A DNA stretch of 64,000 nt from VGKP01 sp964578345 (GCA_964578345.1 CAZOCP010000001.1:1-64000), one strand, 5' to 3'; shown: positions 24,838 through 33,780, counted from the first letter of the stretch. A program made the numbers and translations. The notes: generated by a model not told the origin, from the letters alone.

Positions 24838-25596
24838 CTAATTTTTTCTAACAGCATATACAAAACCACCATCGTCATAAGATTCTCCTCTTAGTTCAAA
24901 ATCAAATCCAACAACTAAATTAGAAGTTCTTTGGTCAGGTTGAGCGAGTTTATCAACATCGACCTTTATAGTAGTAGCTTTCTTTGTAGGTATGACTCCT
25001 GGACGATTTTTGATATAATCTTTTCTTATTTCTTCTGGGATATCGTTAAAACCATTATTTGCGATGCCTGATGCTAAATTGTATAGTCTTGCTCCTTCAA
25101 CAGTTAATGTGGCTATTGCAAAACCATCTTTCTCAAACTCTTCAGAATAAGAAGATTTTGGCGCGAAAATTTTTCTTTTATCTGGAGATATATATAATCC
25201 CTCTTCGGTTAATATCCATGTAGAAATGTCTGGAACGCTCATCCTTGTTGATAATCCAGAACCTCCAGTATCACGTTCAACTAAGACGCCTGAGAGATTC
25301 TCGTTTGTTGGTATTTGACCTTTGGGAATCCATAAATTTCTTGAGGGAAATAAAACATGGTCTAAAAGAAATGAATCTCTAACTGCTTTCCATTCATGCC
25401 CATTGCCTTCATAGGCACAATAAGATAACAGTGCTAATTCTATACCTTCAGCCGGTCTCAATTCATTGTTCGAATTGATCTCTTCAAATACTTTTCTGCG
25501 CGACCCTTCAAAACCAGGGTAAGCAAAATTTATTTCCTGTCCTTTATATTCTGCAGTGAGCCAGGTTCTTCCTTTACTAGGTTTTATTTTAATCAT
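24838..25596 (-). CDS. Hypothetical protein flanked by direct repeats
   Basis: A 252-residue soluble protein beginning MIKIKPSKGRTWLTAEYKGQ. It has alternating beta-strand-like text and a Gly-rich ERDTGGSGLSTRM segment. No signal peptide, no transmembrane helix, and no recognised domain. An AT-rich TATA-like region lies upstream at about 25610-25625. It sits between two copies of a 19-nt GC-rich repeat, so it may be an inserted cassette. Confidence 0.6.
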   Translation of the reverse strand: MIKIKPSKGRTWLTAEYKGQEINFAYPGFEGSRRKVFEEINSNNELRPAEGIELALLSYCAYEGNGHEWKAVRDSFLLDHVLFPSRNLWIPKGQIPTNENLSGVLVERDTGGSGLSTRMSVPDISTWILTEEGLYISPDKRKIFAPKSSYSEEFEKDGFAIATLTVEGARLYNLASGIANNGFNDIPEEIRKDYIKNRPGVIPTKKATTIKVDVDKLAQPDQRTSNLVVGFDFELRGESYDDGGFVYAVRKN

Positions 25597-25673
25597 TAAA
25601 ATTCATTAAAATTTAGATATATAAATCTTTCTATTGTAACTACTTTATAGTTTTTTAAAATAATGGTAAAGAC

Positions 25674-25701
25674 GCGCGCCGTCCCCCACCCGACGGCGCG
25701 C
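25674..25701. repeat. 10-bp GC hairpin with C-rich loop
   Basis: GCGCGCCGTC pairs perfectly with GACGGCGCGC around the loop CCCCACCC. The right side is copy 2 of the 19-nt direct repeat. It is exceptionally GC-rich for this genome. Confidence 0.8.
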
Positions 25702-25913
25702 AAAACGAAACTTTAATAAAGTATCTTTTTGTTAGGCTATGTGTAAATTTATTTCCTATTCTGCTTAATACTTCAGCGAGTATGAGTAATATAAATAATC
25801 CAGTTATATATTGTATTGTCGGATGCAGGCTACTTTTTGATATTATGCCTGAAACTTAGACCAACTGCTGTTTTTATACGGAATAAAATTATTATGGAAT
25901 AATCAAGGACATT

Positions 25914-25959
25914 AAGAATTCCTAATTCTTGATGGCGTTCAAGAACTAAAAGTTCTTGA
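25914..25959. repeat. Two dispersed-family hairpins
   Basis: AAGAATT-CCT-AATTCTT (7 bp) is followed by TCAAGAACT-AAA-AGTTCTTGA (9 bp, 3-nt loop). Both belong to the recurring hairpin class also seen at 43666-43711, 46873 and 58472. Confidence 0.75.
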
Positions 25960-26104
25960 CGATTTGCCGTTTAGTAAGGTTTAAGTGGCTTCAACAGAAG
26001 CGCGAGATAGCTACTAAAGACCTTGCGAGGGGAAATATGCTTTTTTTAGATGCTGGCTGAAGTGTGGTTGCCCAACTGAATTTTATAAGGTCGGTGGGTA
26101 AAGA

Positions 26105-26824
26105 TTAAGAATATTCTCTCCTAAGTTGATCGACTGCAGACTCTAATATAACATTAACTTCTGCGGAAGTAACTATTTTTGAAGTTAATGAATCTTCAAC
26201 TTCAACTTTTAATTTATACTCTCCTTTCTGAAGATTTTTTGTTAGAAATACATCAGCATCGAGAAATTCAACACGTTGATTACTAAGTATTTTACCATCA
26301 ACCCAAGATCCTTTTGGTAAACCGAGATAATCTGCAACAATTTGACCAGAATCCTTGTTATAAAGAGTATACTTAAATTGAGGATTCCTAATTATATCAC
26401 CGCCTTTATTAGATATATTGCCTTGGATATAATCTATATAGCAATGATCTTGAGAATAACAATCAGTAGCTATGTAATCTATTTTTATTTCAGCATTGAA
26501 TGTAAGATCTGGAATTTCTGTGCTAGTCAATTCTTTTTCTGTGCTAGTCAATGCTTTTTTAACTGCAAAAAATATCCAAAGTAAAGTTATAGATGCGATA
26601 ATCAATACAATTATACTTAGAATTAAGCCTATTATTGCATAAACTTTACCAGGTTGACTTGACTTCTTTATTTTTACTAAAGCCACAATTGCAAAAATTA
26701 TTCCTAAAATTGATAAAGGAATGGCTAATACATTTAAAATCTTAATAAAAATTATTCCTATAGATATAATGCTGATTATAAAACTAGCTAGGCCAAATCC
26801 AGAAGTACTTTTCTTTTCATCCAT
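26105..26824 (-). CDS. DUF4190-like membrane protein
   Basis: A 239-residue protein. Residues about 8-90 hold three hydrophobic helices of the DUF4190 kind (GLASFIISIISIGI; LSILGIIFAIVALVKIKKS; GKVYAIIGLILSII). The C-terminal 140 residues are an exposed beta-rich domain with two close cysteines (CYSQDHCYID), similar to extracellular FxLYD-type domains. It is probably anchored with the beta domain outside. No functional partner apparent. Confidence 0.6.
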   Translation of the reverse strand: MDEKKSTSGFGLASFIISIISIGIIFIKILNVLAIPLSILGIIFAIVALVKIKKSSQPGKVYAIIGLILSIIVLIIASITLLWIFFAVKKALTSTEKELTSTEIPDLTFNAEIKIDYIATDCYSQDHCYIDYIQGNISNKGGDIIRNPQFKYTLYNKDSGQIVADYLGLPKGSWVDGKILSNQRVEFLDADVFLTKNLQKGEYKLKVEVEDSLTSKIVTSAEVNVILESAVDQLRREYS

Positions 26825-27069
26825 GTAATTACTATATATTCTTACTTTAAAAACCTTACCTTACATGTATTATATAATAATTATTCCACAGTATTGATTT
26901 ATTACGTCTCTTCATGATGTGACGTCCTTCACACCTCAAATGGCAAGCAAGATGTCATAGTGGAGCCATATATTATAGATAGATGTCTTCTTTGTTTTCT
27001 ATACGCTATAGACTTTTTAGAGAGCACCGGGTTAATAAACTATTTAAATCATCTTTATCTTTTTTGTTT

Positions 27070-27198
27070 ATGGATTACGCTTTCTATAATAAAAGAAAAA
27101 GCAAGAATGATAAAAAAGCTAAAGCGCGGTTCAATAAGTATAAAAAAGGCGGAAAATACAGAAGCATGATTCTGGCCACAGAGAAGAAAGAACTTTAG
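27070..27198 (+). CDS. Small basic protein (42 aa)
   Basis: Begins MDYAFYNKRKSKNDKKAKAR and is about 40% Lys/Arg. A TATA-like TATTTAAAT at about 27040 lies 25-30 nt before ATG 27070, which favours this start and a leaderless mRNA. The longer frame from 26983 is less likely. Its end overlaps the AI-2E family gene by 4 bp. It may bind nucleic acid; unassigned. Confidence 0.45.
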   Translation: MDYAFYNKRKSKNDKKAKARFNKYKKGGKYRSMILATEKKEL

Positions 27199-28181
27199 TC
27201 TTGAATCATTATCTCTTTAAGCAGTTTTGCAGTATATATTAATATCAACGGACCGATTATAAAACCGAAGATTCCGAAAATAGGAATGCCCCCTAGAACA
27301 CCTAGGAGGAATATCAAAGGATTAATTTTCGTTTTTTTCTCTATAATCTTCGCGGCGATGAATGTATCTATGAAAACACTTATTACTATCCCAGTAATCA
27401 AAACACCAATTGCCATATTGTAGTTTTGGGTGAGCAAATAAAATAGAGAAAGTGGCGCCCAAACCAAGAATGGACCCAAAGCAGGAACAAAAGCAAGCAA
27501 TGCTATTAAAAGGGCAAATATCAGCGCGTACTCAACTCCAGAGATCCAAAAGCCTATTAATGCAATTATGAATTCTATAATTGCAATTAAAACATATCCA
27601 TACATTATGTTTTTTGTGATTAAGGAGATTTCTTCTGCAATTCGCTTTTTATCTCTAAACGGAATATAATTTTCCATTTCCTTTTTTATGTTTTCGCTGT
27701 ATAGAAGCATATAGTACAAGGCGAAGAGAGCGACAGCAATATTTATTATTAAATTTGGTATTTGCTTTATTGTTGCTGTAAGAGAAGCTATCAGAAAAGA
27801 AAGTCCTTTCTCTTTTAGAGTGCTGAAGTCTATATCTTTAAATGGAGTGGATGATAGAAGTTTCTTAAAAGGTTCTATGTTGTCTTGAATATTGGCTATA
27901 GAGCTTGCCTGTTGAATTATTGTATTAGCAATTATAATAACTGGAAGCAGGATAATTAAAGCAACAAGCAAAACACATAGAAGGGCCGCGGTTTTAGACC
28001 TGCGCCCCATTGATAATTTTTTATATATGGGCTGTATTAAATATGCGAGGATGAATGCTGAGATAATGGCGATTATATAAGATTTGATAATAATCAATGA
28101 AAAGATAACTAGTGGGATTGCAACTATCCAGAATATGTATTTCTTAATCAGGGCTCTTTGTACAGATAAATCCTCTTTCAT
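27195..28181 (-). CDS. AI-2E family (PerM-like) membrane transporter
   Basis: A 328-residue polytopic protein with about eight hydrophobic segments. It has the family features LAYLIQPIYKKL near residue 45, FVPALGPFLVWAP near 230 and FGFIIGPLILIY at the end. Members export small solutes or Na+/H+; the autoinducer-2 name does not imply quorum signalling. It is divergent from the prepilin peptidase gene with 51 bp between starts, so the two share a promoter region. Confidence 0.85.
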   Translation of the reverse strand: MKEDLSVQRALIKKYIFWIVAIPLVIFSLIIIKSYIIAIISAFILAYLIQPIYKKLSMGRRSKTAALLCVLLVALIILLPVIIIANTIIQQASSIANIQDNIEPFKKLLSSTPFKDIDFSTLKEKGLSFLIASLTATIKQIPNLIINIAVALFALYYMLLYSENIKKEMENYIPFRDKKRIAEEISLITKNIMYGYVLIAIIEFIIALIGFWISGVEYALIFALLIALLAFVPALGPFLVWAPLSLFYLLTQNYNMAIGVLITGIVISVFIDTFIAAKIIEKKTKINPLIFLLGVLGGIPIFGIFGFIIGPLILIYTAKLLKEIMIQD

Positions 28182-28232
28182 TTATTTCTTGAATAACAGA
28201 AACTTAATAAACGTTATTGTTTGTAAGAAAAG

Positions 28233-29093
28233 ATGGAGGAGTACTATTTTATCTTCTATTTGGCGCTTATCTGGACAGGATTTGCCGCAATTCAAGATTT
28301 GAGAACGAGAGAAGTCGCTAACTGGCTAAGTTTCAGCCTGATTACTTTTTCTTTAGCTTATAGAATGTTTTATTCTGCCATTTTTAATAACTGGAATTTC
28401 TTTCTTTTCGGGCTAGTAGGGTTCGGAGCTTTTTATTTAGTTGCGCTGACTTTTTATTATGGCGGAATTTTCGGAGGCGGAGATGCAAAATTACTTATGG
28501 GAATAGGTACCTTATTACCTGTTGTCAATCTATCAAATACCATATTTTACTTAGGAGGATTTATTTTTTTATTATTTTTATTTGGCTCTGTTTATAGCTT
28601 AGCATATAGCGTTTTTTTAGTTGGTAAAAATAGAGAGCAGTTTAAAGCTTCTTTTTTTACCTGTATGAAAAAGTACAAATCTCTATTAATCTCGAGTATT
28701 TTTGTATTAGCAATACTCTCTATCTTTCTATCTTTCTATCTTTCTATTTATTTTACGATCTTTTTTAGTATTTTATTTTTAGCTACTCCATTTCTTTTTA
28801 TTTATTTACGCGCACTTGAAGAAAGCTGTATGATTAAACTAATTGCTCCTAAAAATTTAAGCGTGGGAGATTGGCTGGCGAAAAATGTTTTTGTCAGAAA
28901 CAGATGGATAAAGAAAAGCGCACATGGTTTGAGTATAGAGGATATTAGAACGCTGCGCAGAGCGAGAAAAAAAGTGATGATTAAAGAAGGAATTCCCTTT
29001 GTACCTGCGTTTTTTATATCTCTTTCTATTATGGGATTCGCCGCGGCAATTTTGGGACTGGACCTTTCACGCGTAATTTATTATTTATTTTAA
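28233..29093 (+). CDS. Prepilin/prearchaellin peptidase (A24, PibD-like)
   Basis: A 286-residue membrane aspartyl protease. Both catalytic aspartates are present: Asp22 (QDLRTREV) and Asp84 (GGGDAKL). Several hydrophobic helices and a C-terminal soluble tail follow. It cleaves class III signal peptides after the G/A of KKG or KRA sites, so its likely substrates are the eleven prepilin-like proteins at 18.8-24.7 kb. Its 3' end overlaps the convergent HIT-like gene by 65 bp. Confidence 0.9.
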   Translation: MEEYYFIFYLALIWTGFAAIQDLRTREVANWLSFSLITFSLAYRMFYSAIFNNWNFFLFGLVGFGAFYLVALTFYYGGIFGGGDAKLLMGIGTLLPVVNLSNTIFYLGGFIFLLFLFGSVYSLAYSVFLVGKNREQFKASFFTCMKKYKSLLISSIFVLAILSIFLSFYLSIYFTIFFSILFLATPFLFIYLRALEESCMIKLIAPKNLSVGDWLAKNVFVRNRWIKKSAHGLSIEDIRTLRRARKKVMIKEGIPFVPAFFISLSIMGFAAAILGLDLSRVIYYLF

Positions 29094-29652
29094 TCTTGGG
29101 TATCTTCTTTATTGGGCGAATCTTTTTAGCCAATTCTTCCAACTCTTCAATAGATGATTTTACTCTTGTAGATTCTAGAGAAATTTTTTTGTCATAAGAA
29201 GGCAGGAGAACAATAATTACTTCATTGAATTTATTTTCTGTCAATATGCTTACTGAAGACGATTTTAATTTTCCTGCAATTTTTCTTGCAATTTTTTTCG
29301 CCAATGAAAAAGCAGGAACTGGCAGATATTTTGCATCAGAAACTGGGTTTTTAGGTATGACTATTGTATGGCCTGGAGATGCTGGAGTAATATCAAGAAC
29401 AGCTATTGCAGAGCTATTTTCATCTATTTTTACAGATTCTATCTCTCCATCTACAATCATACGGAATACTGTTTTATCAGAATTTTTACCATGATTTTTT
29501 TCTCTTTGTTGATTGACAAATGCTTCAAGAGATTCGGGGGGCATTAAGTCTATTTGCTGAAGAGCTTTTTCTTTCTGCTGTAGAGGCAAGTGTTGAACTT
29601 GAGTACGAAGCTGCTCTTTTATTTCTGATATTTGTTCGTGTGTTAAAACCAT
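29029..29652 (-). CDS. HIT-like domain protein without full catalytic triad
   Basis: A 207-residue protein. The N-terminal third is helical and Gln-rich. Residues about 60-150 form a HIT-like domain (VFRMIVDGEIESVKIDENSS, ITPASPGHTIVIPK), but the HxHxH motif is not seen. A basic tail with KKIPKIKINNKLRVKGP ends the protein and could bind RNA. It starts 54 bp downstream of the next gene on the same strand. Catalytic activity is doubtful. Confidence 0.6.
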   Translation of the reverse strand: MVLTHEQISEIKEQLRTQVQHLPLQQKEKALQQIDLMPPESLEAFVNQQREKNHGKNSDKTVFRMIVDGEIESVKIDENSSAIAVLDITPASPGHTIVIPKNPVSDAKYLPVPAFSLAKKIARKIAGKLKSSSVSILTENKFNEVIIVLLPSYDKKISLESTRVKSSIEELEELAKKIRPIKKIPKIKINNKLRVKGPVPKLPRRIP

Positions 29653-29706
29653 TATTTTTTTGAGGAAAGAGTAGTTTATAGAGGTTTTGCCGTTTACATA
29701 CTTCTT

Positions 29707-30183
29707 TTAGTATTGATTACTATGTGATTCTTCTAAAAGAATGCTAGAAAAAGTCATTAGTCTACTTATTTTTTTTTGAACAGTGTCGTCATCTGGAGAT
29801 TGTCTAAATTCTTCATAGTGTTGGACGATATCTTCTATACATGATTTCATGTCCGAGGCAAATTCAATCATAGATGTTCTACCGCTTTCTTTTATTTCTT
29901 TATCTGAGAAGTTGTAAAACTTTCTTACAGTACTAATGAGCGGATTACAACCAAAAAAGTCGTAGCTGGAAAAGGGATACTGTCCTTCCGCTATTTTTGA
30001 TAGAAAAGGAAGGTGGGATTTTAATGACATTACTAAACTGCCTACATTTTTCAGAGACGTTTCCCTTTTTAATCTCGCCTCGTCTATTTCATTTATTGCG
30101 CTGAGGATAGTTTGGGAATCAGGATAGTACGGTGCTGGAACAAGTGCAGGATTGTGCATCATTCTTATTTGAGCACATAGCAA
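29707..30183 (-). CDS. Hypothetical helical protein (158 aa)
   Basis: A 158-residue soluble protein with long predicted helices (QTILSAINEIDEARLKRETS; MKSCIEDIVQHYEEF). No signature recognised. Conventional codon use. It lies between aEF-1beta and the HIT-like gene in the same orientation with small gaps. Confidence 0.5.
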   Translation of the reverse strand: MLCAQIRMMHNPALVPAPYYPDSQTILSAINEIDEARLKRETSLKNVGSLVMSLKSHLPFLSKIAEGQYPFSSYDFFGCNPLISTVRKFYNFSDKEIKESGRTSMIEFASDMKSCIEDIVQHYEEFRQSPDDDTVQKKISRLMTFSSILLEESHSNQY

Positions 30184-30250
30184 TTTATATAAGTTGTCAA
30201 TTTACGCGCAGTAAGAACAAATTACTTTTTTAAATTCTATGTCCAGAATT

Positions 30251-30523
30251 CTATCCAAATGCTCTGCGATAGTCTTCTATTGTCACAGATGAAACTCCCT
30301 TTATTTCTAAGAGTTTCTGTTCAACCATCTCAATTCCTTTTTCCTCCGGGAAAGTAAATGTTATAAAAAGAGCCTTAAGTCCAAAAGCAATTGGTTTTTT
30401 TTCAGATGAAATATTTTTTGCGCCTTCAGAGATTAAGAAATTAGCTGTCTCTTTTTTAATATCTGAAAGATTTGTTGAAAGAGATTCAGGCATTATCTTA
30501 ACCATGATTATTACTGTTGCCAT
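30251..30523 (-). CDS. ef1b: Elongation factor 1-beta (aEF-1beta)
   Basis: A 90-residue nucleotide-exchange factor for aEF-1alpha. The ferredoxin-like fold is recognisable from ATVIIMVKIMPESL at the start, KPIAFGLKALFITFTFPEE in the middle and SVTIEDYRRAFG at the end. Length is standard for archaea. The minus-strand frameshifted ORF at 30568-30785 lies directly upstream. Confidence 0.9.
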   Translation of the reverse strand: MATVIIMVKIMPESLSTNLSDIKKETANFLISEGAKNISSEKKPIAFGLKALFITFTFPEEKGIEMVEQKLLEIKGVSSVTIEDYRRAFG

Positions 30524-30567
30524 AATTATTTAGAAAATCTGTAGTTTATATAGATTGTTTTTATTTG

Positions 30568-30785
30568 TTATTCTTCTGTTTTGTAGTGATATCGTATTCT
30601 CGGCGTGCCGGCCCGTTTTCTAAATTTGCTATTAAGCTGGTTTAATGTTTTTCCGCAGACTCTTAGGAATATTGGGCTGTAAATATCCAGATATGTATCA
30701 TAACTATGATGACTGATCCATAAATCTGCTAATCTAACTATTTCTCTCTGTTTTGTTATTTTCTTCGGTTTCCTGTTTTTGGCAT
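30568..30785 (-). pseudogene. Frameshifted small basic protein
   Basis: From ATG 30785 the frame reads four codons and then, if one A is added to the A-run near 30775, continues open for about 72 residues: MPKNRKPKKITKQREIVRLA, a helical middle, and an Arg-rich end (KFRKRAGTPRIRYHYK). The N-terminus resembles archaeal RNase P component 4 (Rpp21), but its zinc cysteines are missing. Either a real frameshift, a sequencing error, or programmed slippage at the A-run. Confidence 0.4.
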
Positions 30786-30798
30786 TTTAGGAATTGAT

Positions 30799-30897
30799 TT
30801 GCCAGACGCTGTTACTTCAGGAGTAATGATAATTATAGGATATACTTTGATTGGTTTTATTACTGGATGGATAATTCAAAGAAAAACCACAGAATAA
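30799..30897 (+). CDS. Possible single-helix membrane microprotein (32 aa)
   Basis: From TTG 30799 (or ATG 30826) the frame encodes a hydrophobic helix with GYTLIGFITGWII and a basic tail. It stops 35 bp before RPA. AGGA 6 nt upstream could be a weak ribosome-binding site. Compare the similar microORF at 5668. Weak support. Confidence 0.3.
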   Translation: MPDAVTSGVMIIIGYTLIGFITGWIIQRKTTE

Positions 30898-30931
30898 TAA
30901 TCCTTTTAAATACCAATCATCTGAATAAAAG

Positions 30932-31867
30932 ATGTACAATTACACTCAGCTATTGGAAAGAATATCTTCTGCTTCTAAGATGACTTTAGACGATATTGAG
31001 AGAAAAATAGAAGCGAAAAGAGCCAAATTGTCAGGGCTTGTTTCTAAAGAAGGGGCAGCTCAGATTGTTGCTGCGGAGCTGGGGATTCATTTTGATAAAG
31101 AAAGAATGAAAATCGCAGAGCTTGTGCAGGGGATGAGAAGAGTCAATGTTCTTGGAAAAATCATTGAAGTTTTTCCTGTCAGAAGTTATAATAAAAATGG
31201 GAGAGAAGGAAAAGTCGGCAGTTTCTTGTTGGCTGATGAAAGCGGAAATACTAGAGCAGTATTGTGGGATACTCATCATATAAGCCTCGTCGAGAATGGA
31301 GAGATTGGTTTAGGAAGCGCTGTTGAATTATCTAATGCAAGTGTCAGGAACAGTGAGCTGCATTTGTCCGCTTTTAGCGATATTAAGAAAAGCAACGAGT
31401 CCATAGGTGAAGTCGTAAAAGAAAAGCAGTTTACTGCACACTATATTAAAGATGCTAAACCTGGGGTTTCGCTGAAAACCAGAGCATTTATTTTGCAGAT
31501 GTTTGAACCTAGATATTTTGAAGTGTGCCCTGATTGCAGCAAAAAAGCTGTCGAAGGAATCTGTGCTGTGCATGGAAAAGTGCTGCCGCAGAGGCGCGCG
31601 CTTTTAAACGTTGTTATTGATGATGGGACGGGCTCTTTGAGAAGCGTTCTGTTTCTTGAACAGCTCAGAGCTCTTGGGCTAGATGACGAGTCTATTTTTT
31701 CAATCGAAAAATTTGCTTTGCAGAAACAACAAATACTGGGCGAAGAAAAATTTTTCTCAGGAAATATTAAGAATAACAGTTTATATAATACATTAGAATT
31801 CAATATAGGGGCAATAGAAAACTTTTCAGTTGACGCTCTGCTGAAAGAGTTTGAGGGGCGCGCATAA
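30932..31867 (+). CDS. rpa: Replication protein A (RPA, OB-fold with zinc finger)
   Basis: A 311-residue single-stranded DNA-binding protein. Residues about 70-150 form an OB fold (VNVLGKIIEVFPVRSY, GSFLLADESGNTRAVLWD). A zinc ribbon with CPDC and a later C/H pair (ICAVHG) sits at about 195-215, followed by a second OB-like strand set. This is the archaeal RPA type acting in replication and repair, upstream of radA. A TATA-like TTTTAAATAC lies about 28 nt before the ATG. Confidence 0.85.
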   Translation: MYNYTQLLERISSASKMTLDDIERKIEAKRAKLSGLVSKEGAAQIVAAELGIHFDKERMKIAELVQGMRRVNVLGKIIEVFPVRSYNKNGREGKVGSFLLADESGNTRAVLWDTHHISLVENGEIGLGSAVELSNASVRNSELHLSAFSDIKKSNESIGEVVKEKQFTAHYIKDAKPGVSLKTRAFILQMFEPRYFEVCPDCSKKAVEGICAVHGKVLPQRRALLNVVIDDGTGSLRSVLFLEQLRALGLDDESIFSIEKFALQKQQILGEEKFFSGNIKNNSLYNTLEFNIGAIENFSVDALLKEFEGRA

Positions 31868-31907
31868 TTTAACGCATAATTTAAATTCTTAGTTATTATC
31901 TAAAATC

Positions 31908-32366
31908 ATGCTTGCACGGACACATCTTATGCTTGGAGTTCTTGCGTCTTTGATATTTCTTCCATATATTGAGAATTCTTTTCTTTTTTTATCTGTTACA
32001 ATACTAAGCAGCTTACTGCCAGATATTGATAGCATACATTCTTTAATAGGGAGAATCAAGATTTTGAGGCCCGTACAATGGGTTGTGAAACATAGGGGAA
32101 TGATTCATAGCTTTACAATTTGCACATTATTGGCAATTTTCTTTTCTTTATTTTTTCCTTTAATTGTCTTTCCTTTTTTTCTAGGGTACGGGCTTCATTT
32201 ATTAGCTGATTCTATTACTGTTGAAGGAATTAGGCCATTTTGGCCTTTACGCTCTTCAATACAGGGAAAAATACGTGTTGGAAGAAATTTTGAAAAAATA
32301 TTTTTTTATTTTATTTTAATAATTATTTTATTTTTATCTTTAAGATTATTTTTTTTACCGACGTAA
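31908..32366 (+). CDS. YdjM-type membrane metal-dependent hydrolase
   Basis: A 152-residue protein with about four hydrophobic helices. TH near the N-terminus (ARTHLMLGV), LPDIDS and HRGMIHS are the conserved metal-binding motifs of the YdjM/DUF457 family. In bacteria the family includes LexA-regulated inner-membrane proteins; the substrate is unknown. It lies between RPA and RadA. Confidence 0.8.
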   Translation: MLARTHLMLGVLASLIFLPYIENSFLFLSVTILSSLLPDIDSIHSLIGRIKILRPVQWVVKHRGMIHSFTICTLLAIFFSLFFPLIVFPFFLGYGLHLLADSITVEGIRPFWPLRSSIQGKIRVGRNFEKIFFYFILIIILFLSLRLFFLPT

Positions 32367-32418
32367 TTTGATATATGCTTTAGAAAGGTATAATGTTTAT
32401 AAACCTCCATGATATATA

Positions 32419-33423
32419 ATGAAGATGGCGAAAGCGGAAAGCGATAAAAAAGAAGATAATAAAGATGATTCTACTGAGAATAAGTTGACTGATATTCCTG
32501 GAATAGGTCCTGGAATCGCTGCAAAATTAGAAGCTGCTGGAATTTATGATTTAATGGGGATGGCAGTCATGTCTCCTTCTGCTCTTTCTGAACTTGCAGG
32601 TATTGGCGAGGCAGTTGCTAGAAAAGCAATTCAGGCTGCGAGAGCGCTGATGAAACTTGGTTTTGTAGATGGGACTGAATTTGCCAGAAAAAGAGAAGAC
32701 GTAGGCTATATTACCACAGGCTCAGATAATTTAAATAAACTTCTGGGAGGAAGAGGAATTGAGACCAAAGCAATGACAGAAGCTTACGGCGCTTTTGGCT
32801 CAGGAAAAACACAGCTGGGATTAACCCTGGCTGTGCATGTTCAATTGCCTAAAGAGCAAGGAGGAGTTCTTGGAAAAGCGGTTTTTATTGATACTGAAGG
32901 TACATTCAGACCAGATCGTATTCGGCAAATTGCCGATGGGCTGGGAGCTAATCCTGAAAAAGTTCTTAAAAACATTTTGGTTGCAAGAGCATTCAATTCT
33001 GATCATCAAATATTATTACTAGATAAAATAGGCGAGATTATCAAGGAAGGAGAACCGATAAAATTAGTTATTATTGATTCTTTGACTGCTCATTTCCGTG
33101 CAGAGTTTGCTGGAAGGGGTCAATTAGCTGATAGACAGCAGAAATTGAACAGATATCTTCATAACTTGATGAAATTAGCAGAGCAACATAACCTGGCTGT
33201 TTATCTAACAAACCAAGTAATGGCAAATCCTGGAATGATGTTCGGAGACCCAACAACTCCTGTCGGAGGGCATATATTAGGTCATATGTCTACATATAGA
33301 TTATATTTTAGAAGAGGAAAAGAAGGAAGCAGAGTAGCTAAACTTATAGACTCTCCAAATTTGCCTGACAACGAAACTATGTTTTTCTTGACTGAAAAAG
33401 GTATTAAAGATGAGAAGGAATGA
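32419..33423 (+). CDS. radA: DNA repair and recombination protein RadA
   Basis: A 334-residue RecA-family recombinase that forms filaments on ssDNA for strand exchange. An N-terminal helix-hairpin-helix domain (DIPGIGPGIAAKLEAAGIYD) is followed by the ATPase core with Walker A GAFGSGKTQ (about residue 125), Walker B (LVIIDSLTA) and the L2-loop region with TNQVMANPG. No intein. TTTATAAAC 24 nt before the ATG implies a leaderless transcript. Confidence 0.97.
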   Translation: MKMAKAESDKKEDNKDDSTENKLTDIPGIGPGIAAKLEAAGIYDLMGMAVMSPSALSELAGIGEAVARKAIQAARALMKLGFVDGTEFARKREDVGYITTGSDNLNKLLGGRGIETKAMTEAYGAFGSGKTQLGLTLAVHVQLPKEQGGVLGKAVFIDTEGTFRPDRIRQIADGLGANPEKVLKNILVARAFNSDHQILLLDKIGEIIKEGEPIKLVIIDSLTAHFRAEFAGRGQLADRQQKLNRYLHNLMKLAEQHNLAVYLTNQVMANPGMMFGDPTTPVGGHILGHMSTYRLYFRRGKEGSRVAKLIDSPNLPDNETMFFLTEKGIKDEKE

Positions 33424-33495
33424 ATTATTGATTGAAATATGAAACATATTTTACAAAAAAGTAGAATATTACGGAAAACTGAGCCAGGAAATTGG

Positions 33496-33742
33496 TTACA
33501 TTGCCTGGAACAGCTTGATGGAATGAATCTTGCTTATATTATCAAACCATTCTCCAGAAATACTTTTGAATGGGGTTCTTTGCGCTAAATCTTCTAAGTC
33601 CTTTTTCTGTTTTAGTTTCTTTTTTATCTGTTCGTCAAGTTCCTTATCGGAAATTACTTTCTTCTTTAGGAAGTTTATCAAATTCCTCTTTTTTGATTAT
33701 TTCACCAACCTCTAAGTTAACAATATCCACCGAGCAATACAT
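33496..33742 (-). pseudogene. Frameshifted small helical protein
   Basis: ATG 33742 opens a frame (MYCSVDIVNLEVGEIIKKEE) that ends after 32 codons, while the +1 frame continues for another 50 (KELDEQIKKKLKQKKDLEDL) to 33496. The shift falls in an A-rich stretch near 33655. The combined product would be about 80 residues, basic and helical. TTTAAATAATATA upstream is a good TATA. It is either a pseudogene or a sequencing error; the two frames were probably one gene. Confidence 0.35.
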
Positions 33743-33780
33743 TTATAAATATTAGTATATTATTTAAATTTGTAAATAAG

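Larger units (their letters stand above)
25597..26104. other. Repeat-rich intergenic region
   Basis: No supported gene. It contains the 25674-25701 hairpin and the pair of hairpins at 25914-25959. One minus-strand frame near 25700-25850 reads like a short membrane segment (LFILLILAEVL) but has no start codon and could be a gene remnant. Confidence 0.5.

Noticed and set aside
25700..25860. Minus-strand membrane-like segment resembling an MscS N-terminus
   Set aside because: No start codon and only one helix; could be any hydrophobic stretch.
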